Below are positions 1-7,955 of a DNA stretch of 64,000 bases, piece by piece. The first letter of the stretch is position 1, and every line of letters starts with the position of its first letter. The stretch lies in assembly GCF_900100045.1 (NCBI RefSeq), contig NZ_FNEA01000006.1, positions 169,944 through 233,943 of the forward strand, in the 5' to 3' direction. The translations under genes and the position numbers were made by a program. This DNA is from Paracoccus denitrificans. GTDB lineage: Bacteria; Pseudomonadota; Alphaproteobacteria; Rhodobacterales; Rhodobacteraceae. The notes below the pieces were generated by a model. It was not told the origin of the DNA and did not search any database. It worked only from the letters and a program-made list of their open reading frames with translations.

Positions 1-1520
1 TGGTCCTCGCCCGCCTGGTCCGCCCGCGCGAAGTCCAGCAGTTGCGTCACGATCAGCGAGATGCGCCGGATCTGATCGTCGATCAGCCGCAATTCGGTAT
101 CGGCGGGCGTGGCAGCATCGCCCAGCACTTCGCGCAGCACGTCCAGATTGCCCTGGATCACGGCCAGCGGGTTGTTGATCTCATGCGCGATGCCGGCCGA
201 TATTTCGCCAAGAGCGGCCAGTTTTTCGGACTGGACCAGCTGATAGGTCGCGGCCTCAAGCTCTTGCGCGGCCCGCCGCAGCGCCGCGGTGCGGTCTTCC
301 ACCTTCTGGTTCAGCTCGTCATTCCAGGCCCGCATCTGCCGGTCGTGGTCCTGGAGCTGCGCCAGCACGCCATCAAGGGCCAGGGCAAGTTCGGCGATTT
401 CGTCGTCGCCGCGGCTGATGCCGGTGCGTGCCGCAAGATCGCCCGCGCCGACCTTTTCGAAGGTCGCCCCGATACGCTCAAGCGGACGAAAGATGCTGCG
501 CGCCCAACGCAGGAACAACGGCACCGTCACCAGCGCCACCGACAGGAAGCCGATCAACACCCATCCCACCGTGCGGCGTTTCGCGGCGGCGAACGGATGT
601 TCGAGGATGCCGACGTAAATCATCCCGACCGGCCTGCCGGCGCCGTCGCGAAGCGGGGCATAGGCCGAGACATACCAGTCGTCCAGAACCTGCGCGCGGT
701 CCAGCCAGACCTGGCCCTGTCCGATCACGCGGTCGCGCACCGCGGTCGAGGCACGGGTGCCCAGGGCGCGGGCACCGCCGGGCACGGTCACGTTGGTGGC
801 GATGCGAAGGTCGTCGAGAAACAGCGAGGTGGTTCCGTGACTGCCTTCGGGCAGGCTGTCGGAGCGATAGATCAGGGCGTTGATGCTGTCGACGACCGAC
901 AGGTTGCGGTTCAGCAGGATGCCTCCGACCATGGATGCGGCGGCATCCTCGCCGGGCAGTTTCGCCGCGACGATCGACTGCGCCACGATGCCCCGGGTCT
1001 CGATCGAGGACCGGCTTGCCGCCGCGCTGCCCGGCCGCTCCATTTCGGCGCGGACGGCAAGGGCCGGAGCGATGGCGTAAAGCTGGTCGCGGTCGAAAAC
1101 CTCCAGCGTGTTCCATGCGCCTTGTGCGGGCGCCGGGTTCCGGGGCGGGACGGGATGGGCATCTTCCGGGCTCGATGCCACGATCCGGCCATCCGGGGCG
1201 GCCAGATACAGGTAGTCCAGCCCCAGCCTGTCGCGATATGTTTCCAGCAGCGCGCCCGGATCGGTCGTGCGGGCGAATTCCTCGGAGCGGGCCAGCATCT
1301 CTATCCGCTCGCCGGTCGTATCGAGGATGCGGCCCAGATATTGCCGGGCCACGGTCAGGTCGCTGTTGACCTTGACCAGCAGCAGCCGGTCCAGCTTGTG
1401 CGACCATTGATACAGGGTGACGCCAAGGAACAGGGGCAGGATCACCAGGACGGGGATCAGGGCGATTGCCAGCAGCTTGTGGCGCACCGAGCGGCGAAGC
1501 AGGGGCGCCGCTTCAGGCAT
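1..1520 (-). CDS. Sensor histidine kinase, C-terminal part outside the window
   Basis: Membrane sensor kinase of a two-component system; its partner is the regulator gene just upstream, whose last codons overlap this start by 8 bp. The visible 506 residues hold a first membrane helix (about 15-37), a roughly 280-residue extracytoplasmic sensing region of Cache-like size, a second helix (about 318-340), a HAMP-like linker, a short coiled coil and the HisKA H-box with HEINNP, the phosphorylated His being about residue 446. The ATPase domain would lie before base 1 and cannot be seen. Start chosen at the ATG overlapping the regulator stop. The signal is unknown; the divergent oxidase operon suggests a redox, respiratory or toxic-ligand cue, which is inference. 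Confidence 0.88.
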   Translation of the reverse strand, partial: MPEAAPLLRRSVRHKLLAIALIPVLVILPLFLGVTLYQWSHKLDRLLLVKVNSDLTVARQYLGRILDTTGERIEMLARSEEFARTTDPGALLETYRDRLGLDYLYLAAPDGRIVASSPEDAHPVPPRNPAPAQGAWNTLEVFDRDQLYAIAPALAVRAEMERPGSAAASRSSIETRGIVAQSIVAAKLPGEDAAASMVGGILLNRNLSVVDSINALIYRSDSLPEGSHGTTSLFLDDLRIATNVTVPGGARALGTRASTAVRDRVIGQGQVWLDRAQVLDDWYVSAYAPLRDGAGRPVGMIYVGILEHPFAAAKRRTVGWVLIGFLSVALVTVPLFLRWARSIFRPLERIGATFEKVGAGDLAARTGISRGDDEIAELALALDGVLAQLQDHDRQMRAWNDELNQKVEDRTAALRRAAQELEAATYQLVQSEKLAALGEISAGIAHEINNPLAVIQGNLDVLREVLGDAATPADTELRLIDDQIRRISLIVTQLLDFARADQAGED

Positions 1521-2883
1521 TCCAGTCCGCCAGCCTGCGGTCGATGGTCTTGCGCGAGATGCCCAGCCGGGCGGCCGCCGCCTCGCGGTCGCCGTCGAAG
1601 GCCGCCACGGCGCCAAGGATCGCGCGGCGTTCGATCTCGGCAAGGGTGTGGCCGTCATTGTTGCCCACGGTGGCCGTCAGCGGGGTGAAGCGGCCCAGAA
1701 TCAACGCGCGCTCGATGGCGTTGCGCAACTCGCGCACATTGCCCGGCCAGTCATAGGTCGCCATGGTTGCGCGCACCTCGGGGGTGATCGGGATCTTGGG
1801 CATGGCCAGGTTCCGGGACAGGCTGTCCATGAACATCGCCGCCAGGTCGAACATGTCGGCGCCGCGCTCTTTCAGCGCCGGCATGTGGATATGCAGCACG
1901 TTGATGCGATAAAGCAGGTCCGCGCGCAGCCGGCCCTCGGCCACGGCCCGGTCCAGATCGGTATTTGCGGCAAAGATCAGGCGCAGGTCGACCGTCGTTT
2001 CGCGTTCCGATCCCAAGGGCCGGATGCGGCGATCGTCGATCGCGCGCAAGAGCTTGGCTTGCAGGGCGACGGGCAATCCGGCGATCTCGTCCAGAAACAG
2101 CGTCCCGCCGCGCGCAGAGGTGAACAGCCCCTCGCGATTCCTGTCGGCGCCGGGAAACGCGCCCTTGATATGGCCGAAAAGTTCGTCCTCCAGCATGTCG
2201 TGCGGGATGGCGGCGCAGTTCACCGCGACAAACGGCATCTGCGCGCGCTCGGACAGCGTGTGGATCATCCGCGCCGCCACCTCCTTGCCCGAGCCCGAGG
2301 CGCCGGTGATCAGCACCGAGGACGGCGCCGGCGCCACGCGGGCGATCACCTGCCTCACGCGCTCGATGGCGGGCGACGTGCCGATCAACTCGTTCCGCAG
2401 CCGGCCCAGATCGACGTTGTTGCGCAACTCCTGTTGCAGGATCAGGTTCTCGCGCCGCAGCCTTTCGCCCTCCAGGCAGCGGTTGATGGTGTTCAGCAAC
2501 TGATTGGCGCGAAAGGGCTTCAGCAGGAAATCCGAGGCGCCGGCCTGCAGCGCCTGGATGGCGGTTTCCAGATCGGCATAGGCGGTCATCAGGATCGCGG
2601 GCGGGAAAAAGCCCTGCGGGCGCTGTTCGCGCAGCCAGTCCACGCCGCGCTGACCCTCCATCAGATTGTCGAGGATGACCAGATCGAAAGCCGTCTCGGC
2701 GATCAGGGCGCTGGCTTCCGCCGTATTCGCGGCCAGCCGGATGCCGCGGCATTTCGAGGCCAGGATCCGTTCCAGAAAGTTCCGCATCCCCGGCTCGTCC
2801 TCGATCACGAGGATGGTGGCTTGCGCAAGTGCGTCATCGGGGGCGCCCTGGGGTGCGGGCACCGAGTCGGCTTCGGTTCGCAT
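1513..2883 (-). CDS. NtrC-family response regulator with altered GAFTGA loop
   Basis: 456-residue regulator with receiver, AAA+ and Fis-type helix-turn-helix domains. Receiver: acidic pocket IEDE near residue 28, phospho-Asp 72 (VILDN), Thr100 and Lys122. AAA+: Walker A GASGSGK 194-200, Walker B LFLDE near 262-266, and an intact RADLLYR arginine-finger region. The sigma54-contact loop reads GAFPGA (241-246) instead of GAFTGA. The C-terminus (AAARLGISRKTIDRRL) is the DNA-binding helix pair. The ATG follows AAGGGAGAG. It diverges from the Mo-oxidoreductase/oxidase operon across 201 bp holding a tandem dyad, so it probably controls that operon and possibly itself. With the Thr to Pro change it may work with sigma70, as HupR and Rhodobacter NtrC do, or be impaired. 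Confidence 0.9.
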   Translation of the reverse strand: MRTEADSVPAPQGAPDDALAQATILVIEDEPGMRNFLERILASKCRGIRLAANTAEASALIAETAFDLVILDNLMEGQRGVDWLREQRPQGFFPPAILMTAYADLETAIQALQAGASDFLLKPFRANQLLNTINRCLEGERLRRENLILQQELRNNVDLGRLRNELIGTSPAIERVRQVIARVAPAPSSVLITGASGSGKEVAARMIHTLSERAQMPFVAVNCAAIPHDMLEDELFGHIKGAFPGADRNREGLFTSARGGTLFLDEIAGLPVALQAKLLRAIDDRRIRPLGSERETTVDLRLIFAANTDLDRAVAEGRLRADLLYRINVLHIHMPALKERGADMFDLAAMFMDSLSRNLAMPKIPITPEVRATMATYDWPGNVRELRNAIERALILGRFTPLTATVGNNDGHTLAEIERRAILGAVAAFDGDREAAAARLGISRKTIDRRLADWNA

Positions 2884-2972
2884 CGATGCTCTCCCTTGGC
2901 GGAAACAGTGGCACTCTCCCGTCTTGCTTTGCAAGCTTGGGATGGCATCGGATGCCGGGGAAGGGCCGTCGG

Positions 2973-3017
2973 TCAATGGACAGATTGTCCAAATCGGGCG
3001 GACAAACTGTCCATTGA
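2973..3017. promoter_or_regulatory. 45-bp dyad with two tandem TGGACA-N3-TGTCCA operators
   Basis: Two 18-base arms (2973-2990 and 3000-3017) are inverted copies with one mismatch, separated by 9 bases. Each arm is itself a small palindrome: TGGACA-gat-TGTCCA centred at 2984 and GGACA-aac-TGTCC centred at 3006. The centres are 22 bp apart, two helical turns, as expected for cooperative binding of two regulator dimers. A further palindrome, CCATTGA-aa-TCAATGG, follows at 3011-3026. The site lies 68 bp before the oxidoreductase start and 90 bp before the regulator start. Binding by the adjacent regulator is inference. Confidence 0.7.
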
Positions 3018-3084
3018 AATCAATGGCCTTGTCTGTTGCGATCCAAGGGCAAGGCCAATCTGACCCTTCAGGAGAAACGCGCCG

Positions 3085-5349
3085 ATGTCCGATCGCAAAC
3101 CCGTCTACAAGGCCTATCACCATCCGGCCGGCGGCTGGGGGGCGGCGGCGGCGACGGCCAAGGTGCTGATGGAGCAAAGCGTGCTGACCAAGGGGTCGCG
3201 CGCACTGCTGTCGATGAACCAGCCGGGCGGGTTCAAATGCCCCAGCTGCGCCTTTCCCGATGCCGATTGCCGCAAGAAGCTGGAGTTCTGCGAGAACGGC
3301 GCCAAGGCGCTGGCGCATGAGGCGACGAAATTCCGCGTCACCCGCGATTTCTTCGCCCAGCACAGCGTCACCGAGCTGATGCAGCAATCGGATTACTGGC
3401 TGGAGATGCAGGGCCGACTGACCGAGCCGATGCGCTATGACCCCCGGACCGACCATTACGTCCCGATCGGTTGGGGCGATGCCTTCGCGCTGATCGGGCA
3501 GCACCTGCGCGCGCTGGAAAGCCCCCACCAGGCCGAATTCTATACCTCTGGCCGCACGCCGAACGAGGCGGCATTCCTGTATTCCGTCTTCGTGCGCGAA
3601 TTCGGCACCAACAATTTCCCCGACTGCTCGAACATGTGCCACGAACCGACCAGCCGCGGCCTGCCGCCCGCCATCGGCGTCGGCAAGGGCACCGTGGTCA
3701 TGGCCGATTTCGAACATGCCGAGGCGATCTTCATCATCGGCCAGAACACCGGCACCAACAGCCCGCGCATGATGACCAACCTGGTCGAGGCGCGCAAACG
3801 CGGCGTGCCCATCGTCACCATCAACCCGATGCCGGAACGCGCGCTGATCCAGTTCACCGAACCGCAGGACGTGATCCAGATGGCGACCTTCGGGTCCACG
3901 AAGATCTCCAGCGAATTCGTGCATGTGAAGATCGGCGGCGACCTGGCGATCCTGAAGGGCATGATGAAGGTGATCTTCGAGCGCGACGCGGCGGGCGAAG
4001 CGGCCATCGACTGGCCCTTCGTCGAGGCCCATACCACGGGCCTGGACGCCGTGCGGGCCGAGATCGTGGCGCTGGACTGGGCGGCGCTGGAGCAGCATTC
4101 CGGCATCGAAGAGGCGCAGATCCGGCGCCTGGCGGAAATCTACATCCGCTCGAACGCGACGATGATCTGCTACGGCATGGGGGTGACGCAACACCAGCAG
4201 GGGTCGCAACTGGTGCAGCAGATCGTCAACCTTTTGCTGCTGCGCGGCAATTTCGGCAAGCCGGGGGCGGGGATCTCGCCCATTCGGGGGCACTCGAACG
4301 TGCAGGGCGACCGCACCGTGGGCATCGACGAAAGGCCGTCGCAGGACTACCTGGACCGGCTCGCCGCCGTCTTCGGCTTCGAGCCTCCGCGCAAGTACGG
4401 CCATCATGCCGTCGAATCCGTCGAGGCCATGCTGCGCGGCGAGGCCAAGGTCTTTATCGGCCTGGGCGGAAACTTTGCCCGGGCCATGTCGGATACCGAG
4501 CGGACCTATGCCGCGATGCGCAAGCTGAACCTGAGCGTCGGCATCGCCACCAAGCTGAACCGGGGCCACCTTGTCCACGGCAGGGACGCGCTGATGCTGC
4601 CGGTGGTGGCGCGCTCCGAGATCATCCGCACCCTGGCCGGCGAACAGTTCGTCACCATCGAGGACGCCATGTCCAACGTCACCGCCTCGCGCGGGGTGCT
4701 GGAGCCCGCCGGCCCCGACTGCCTGCCCGAGGTCGAGATCGTTTGCCGCATGGCCCAGGCAACGCTGCCGGACAGCCGCACGCCCTGGGGTGAATATATC
4801 AACGACTACGGGGCGATACGCGACAGGATCGCCGATGTCTATCCGGCGATCTACGCGGATTTCAACAGCCGCATCAAGAATCCCCACGGCTTCCATCTCG
4901 AGGTGCTGCCGCGCCGGCGCATCTGGGCGACGCCGAACGGAAAGGCGAATTTCCTGTTGCTGCCGGGACTGGCGGTCAACGATCCGGTGGACGATCCGCA
5001 GATGCTCCGGCTGTCCACCATCCGCTCGCACGATCAGTTCAATACCACGATCTACAGCTACAACGATCGCTATCGCGGCATCTACAACGACCGGATGGTG
5101 CTGTTCATGAACGCGGGCGACATCGCCGCGCGCGGGTTGCGCGACGGCCAGCAGGTCGCGCTGGACACGATCAGCCCGGATGGGTTGCCGCGGCGCGTCG
5201 CGGGGTTGACGGTGGTGGAATATCCGATGCCGCGCGGGTCGGTCGCGGGATATTATCCGGAACTCAATCCGCTCCTGCCGCTTGACTACTACGACCGGAT
5301 CAGCGGCACGCCCGCCGCGAAATCCATTCCCGTTCGCATCGCCACCTGA
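3085..5349 (+). CDS. FdhF/YdeP-family molybdopterin oxidoreductase
   Basis: 754-residue molybdopterin-guanine-dinucleotide enzyme of the formate-dehydrogenase-alpha-like group that includes E. coli YdeP. Near the N-terminus a four-cysteine cluster starts CPSCAFPDADC and continues to FCENG, consistent with an Fe-S site. FPDCSNMCHEPTS marks the usual active-site region of this subgroup, with Cys rather than selenocysteine. The C-terminal MGD-binding domain (SHDQFNTTIYSYNDRYRG) is present. No Tat signal is visible, so it should be cytoplasmic. It begins 19 bp before cioA on the same strand, suggesting its electrons reach the quinone pool used by the oxidase, but no electron-transfer subunit is encoded nearby. 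The physiological substrate is unknown; formate is only one candidate. Confidence 0.88.
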   Translation: MSDRKPVYKAYHHPAGGWGAAAATAKVLMEQSVLTKGSRALLSMNQPGGFKCPSCAFPDADCRKKLEFCENGAKALAHEATKFRVTRDFFAQHSVTELMQQSDYWLEMQGRLTEPMRYDPRTDHYVPIGWGDAFALIGQHLRALESPHQAEFYTSGRTPNEAAFLYSVFVREFGTNNFPDCSNMCHEPTSRGLPPAIGVGKGTVVMADFEHAEAIFIIGQNTGTNSPRMMTNLVEARKRGVPIVTINPMPERALIQFTEPQDVIQMATFGSTKISSEFVHVKIGGDLAILKGMMKVIFERDAAGEAAIDWPFVEAHTTGLDAVRAEIVALDWAALEQHSGIEEAQIRRLAEIYIRSNATMICYGMGVTQHQQGSQLVQQIVNLLLLRGNFGKPGAGISPIRGHSNVQGDRTVGIDERPSQDYLDRLAAVFGFEPPRKYGHHAVESVEAMLRGEAKVFIGLGGNFARAMSDTERTYAAMRKLNLSVGIATKLNRGHLVHGRDALMLPVVARSEIIRTLAGEQFVTIEDAMSNVTASRGVLEPAGPDCLPEVEIVCRMAQATLPDSRTPWGEYINDYGAIRDRIADVYPAIYADFNSRIKNPHGFHLEVLPRRRIWATPNGKANFLLLPGLAVNDPVDDPQMLRLSTIRSHDQFNTTIYSYNDRYRGIYNDRMVLFMNAGDIAARGLRDGQQVALDTISPDGLPRRVAGLTVVEYPMPRGSVAGYYPELNPLLPLDYYDRISGTPAAKSIPVRIAT

Positions 5350-5367
5350 TCCCCCGGAGGGGCAGCC

Positions 5368-6771
5368 ATGTTCGAACATCTGGATGCCGTCATTCTGGCC
5401 CGCGTGCAATTCGCGTTCACGGTCTCGTTCCACTTCGTCTTTCCGGCCTTCTCGATCGGGCTGGCCAGCTATCTCATGGTGCTCGAGGCGCTGTGGCTGC
5501 GCACGGGCAGGGGGGTCTATGCCAACCTGTTCCGCTACTGGCTGAAGATCTTCGCGGTGGTCTTCGGCATGGGCGTCGTCTCGGGCGTGGTGATGTCCTA
5601 TCAGTTCGGCACCAACTGGTCGGTCTTCTCGGAAAAGGCGGGGCCGGTGATAGGGCCGCTGATGGCCTATGAGGTGATGACCGCCTTCTTCCTCGAGGCG
5701 GGCTTCTTGGGCGTGATGCTGTTCGGGATGAACAAGGTCGGCAGGGGACTGCATTTCCTTGCCACCTGCATGGTGGCCCTGGGCACCATGATCTCGGCCA
5801 CATGGATCCTTGCGGTAAACAGCTGGATGCAGACGCCGGCGGGGCACCTGATCAACGAACAGGGACAGTTCGTGCCGGGACCGTCCTGGTGGGCGATCGT
5901 CTTTACCGCAAGCTTTCCCTACCGGCTGGTGCATACGGTCATCGCGGCCTACCTGACCACGGCGCTGGCGGTGGGCGGGGTCGGCGCATGGCACCTGCTG
6001 CGCGACCGCGCCAATCCCGGCGCGCGCAAGATGTTTTCGATGGCGATGTGGATGGCGGCCGTCGTCGCGCCGATCCAGATCTTCGTCGGCGATGCGCATG
6101 GGCTGAACACGCTGGAGCACCAGCCCGCCAAGATCCTGGCCATCGAGGGCCATTACGAGCCCAGTCCCGACGGCGCCTCGCTGATCCTGTTCGGCATCCC
6201 CGACAGCGAAGCGCGGCGCGTGGACTATGCCATCGAGGTGCCGAAGCTCGGCTCGCTGATCCTGAAGCACGACCCGAACGCCCCCCTGCCGGGGCTGAAC
6301 GATTTCCCGCGCGAGGACTGGCCGCCCGTCGGCATCGTGTTCTGGTCCTTCCGCATCATGGTCGGGCTGGGCTTCGCCATGCTGGGGCTGGGGCTCTGGA
6401 GCCTCTGGGCGCGCTGGCGCGGCACCCTCTACGACCGGCGCTGGCTGCATCGGGCGGCGCTTGTCATGGGGCCTTCGGGCTTCGTCGCCGTGATCGCGGG
6501 CTGGATCACCACCGAGGTGGGACGCCAGCCCTTTACCGTCTACGGCCTGATGCGCACCGCGGAATCGCATTCGCCGCTTGCCGCGCCCGCCGTGGCGGCC
6601 TCACTGATCGCCTTTGTCGTGGTCTATTTCTTCGCCTTCGGGGCGGGGATCTATTACCTGCTGCGGCTGATGGCAAAGCCGCCGCAGCCCGGCGAAACCC
6701 AGCCGCCCAGCCGACCGCAGCGCGCCGCCGGCATCACGCCCGCCGCGGTCGGCGCCGGCACGGAGCATTGA
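5368..6771 (+). CDS. cioA: Cytochrome bd-type quinol oxidase subunit I (CioA)
   Basis: 467-residue multi-helix subunit that carries the hemes and oxidises quinol while reducing O2 to water. The first helix has the expected heme-ligand His (TVSFHFVFPAFSIGLASY), a second conserved His lies in FPYRLVHTVIAAY, and GWITTEVGRQPFTVYGLMRT is the typical bd signature near the C-terminus. The Q-loop is short, as in the CIO branch. Strong ribosome site GGAGGGG before the ATG. Placement between the Mo-oxidoreductase and cioB, and the DUF2474 gene behind cioB, favour the cyanide-insensitive oxidase type. Actual cyanide resistance is inferred from the family. Confidence 0.95.
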   Translation: MFEHLDAVILARVQFAFTVSFHFVFPAFSIGLASYLMVLEALWLRTGRGVYANLFRYWLKIFAVVFGMGVVSGVVMSYQFGTNWSVFSEKAGPVIGPLMAYEVMTAFFLEAGFLGVMLFGMNKVGRGLHFLATCMVALGTMISATWILAVNSWMQTPAGHLINEQGQFVPGPSWWAIVFTASFPYRLVHTVIAAYLTTALAVGGVGAWHLLRDRANPGARKMFSMAMWMAAVVAPIQIFVGDAHGLNTLEHQPAKILAIEGHYEPSPDGASLILFGIPDSEARRVDYAIEVPKLGSLILKHDPNAPLPGLNDFPREDWPPVGIVFWSFRIMVGLGFAMLGLGLWSLWARWRGTLYDRRWLHRAALVMGPSGFVAVIAGWITTEVGRQPFTVYGLMRTAESHSPLAAPAVAASLIAFVVVYFFAFGAGIYYLLRLMAKPPQPGETQPPSRPQRAAGITPAAVGAGTEH

Positions 6772-6772
6772 C

Positions 6773-7777
6773 ATGGAAAGCATCGATCTGACCGTCGTCT
6801 GGGCGCTGATCATCGGCTTCGCGGTCTTTGCCTATGTGGTGATGGACGGGTTCGACCTGGGTATCGGCATCCTGTTCCCGACGCTGAAGGTCGGCGAGGA
6901 ACGCGACCAGGCGATGAACTCGATCGCACCTGTCTGGGACGGCAACGAGACATGGCTGGTGCTGGGCGGCGGCGGGCTGTTCGCGGCCTTTCCGCTGGCC
7001 TATGCGATCATCCTGCCGGCCACCTATCCGCTGATGATCGCCATGCTGCTGGGCCTGATCTTTCGCGGCGTCGCCTTCGAGTTCCGCTGGCGCGACCCGC
7101 GCCACCGCGCCTTCTGGGACCTGGCCTTCACGGGTGGTTCGGTCGTGGCGGCGCTGTCGCAGGGCATCGCGCTCGGCGCCATCCTCCAGGGCATCCGGGT
7201 CGAGAACGGGGCCTATGCCGGGGGCTGGCTTGACTGGCTCAGCCCGTTCAGCCTGCTGACCGGGATCGCGCTGCTGACGGGCTATGCGGCGCTTGGCGCG
7301 GCCTGGCTCAACTGGAAGACCGAAGGCGGCGCGCAGAGCCACGCCCGCCGCATGGTGCATCTGCTTGCGCCCGCCATGATCGCCATGCTGATCGCGGTCA
7401 GCGCCGCGACGCCCTTTCTCAACTACGACTATTGGCGGCGCTGGTTCGACTTTCCAGGGGTGCTGCTGACGGCGCAGGTGCCGCTTCTGGTTGCGATCTG
7501 CGCCTTGGTGCTGTTCCGCAGCCTGATCGCCGGCGCCGAGCGGCTGCCCTTCCTGATGCTTCTCGCCCTGTTCCTGTTGTGCTTCATCGGGCTGGGCATC
7601 AGCATCTTTCCCTATGTCGTGCCCCGCTCGGTGACGATCTGGGATGCGGCGGCACCGCTGCGCAGCCAGTCCTTCATGCTGGCAGGCGCGATGTTCATCA
7701 TCCCGATCATCCTGATCTACACGGGATGGGCCTATTGGGTGTTCCGCGGCAAGGTCGGAACACACGGCTATCATTGA
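6773..7777 (+). CDS. cioB: Cytochrome bd-type quinol oxidase subunit II (CioB)
   Basis: 334-residue subunit II of the bd/CIO oxidase, a hydrophobic protein with about eight membrane helices that partners CioA. Diagnostic stretches are FAYVVMDGFDLGIGILFP at the N-terminus, the WDGNETWLVLGGGGLFAAFP segment, and the FPYVVPRSVTIWDAA region near the end. It starts one base after the cioA stop and its own stop shares an A with the next start (TGATG), so the three oxidase genes are translationally coupled. Length is normal for the family. Confidence 0.95.
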   Translation: MESIDLTVVWALIIGFAVFAYVVMDGFDLGIGILFPTLKVGEERDQAMNSIAPVWDGNETWLVLGGGGLFAAFPLAYAIILPATYPLMIAMLLGLIFRGVAFEFRWRDPRHRAFWDLAFTGGSVVAALSQGIALGAILQGIRVENGAYAGGWLDWLSPFSLLTGIALLTGYAALGAAWLNWKTEGGAQSHARRMVHLLAPAMIAMLIAVSAATPFLNYDYWRRWFDFPGVLLTAQVPLLVAICALVLFRSLIAGAERLPFLMLLALFLLCFIGLGISIFPYVVPRSVTIWDAAAPLRSQSFMLAGAMFIIPIILIYTGWAYWVFRGKVGTHGYH

Positions 7778-7893
7778 TGGCGGGCGAGGCACCCCTGTGG
7801 AAGCGGCTGGCCTGGATGGCCGCGATCTGGACCGCCAGCGTTCTGGCCCTCGGCCTTGTGGCCATGGCCATCCGATGGGTGCTCGCGCCGTAA
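7777..7893 (+). CDS. DUF2474-like micro-subunit of the CIO oxidase
   Basis: 38-residue single-helix protein (LAWMAAIWTASVLALGLV forms the helix) with a basic start (APLWKR). Small proteins of this kind (DUF2474) are typically encoded right after cioB and are thought to stabilise the oxidase, much like CydX in the E. coli complex. The start ATG overlaps the cioB stop. It ends 62 bp before the disaggregase gene. Recognition rests on size, single helix and position more than on a long motif. Confidence 0.75.
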   Translation: MAGEAPLWKRLAWMAAIWTASVLALGLVAMAIRWVLAP

Positions 7894-7955
7894 GCTCCCG
7901 CACCGACACCCGGCAAGAAACCGACACGACTCGCTGAACCAACGAGGAGGAACCA

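Noticed and set aside
3011..3026. FNR box in CCATTGA-AA-TCAATGG
   Set aside because: TTGA and TCAA are only 2 bases apart instead of the TTGAT-N4-ATCAA arrangement; kept only as part of the dyad region.
3020..3045. A sigma54 -24/-12 promoter (TGGCC...TTGC) before the Mo enzyme
   Set aside because: The GG to GC distance is one base too long (11 between instead of 10), and the regulator lacks a normal GAFTGA.
1513..6570. A 1685-codon open frame on the minus strand spanning the regulator and the antisense of the Mo enzyme and cioA
   Set aside because: Only the last 456 codons match a family (the regulator). The upstream part is a high-GC mirror of the plus-strand genes and lacks a ribosome site.
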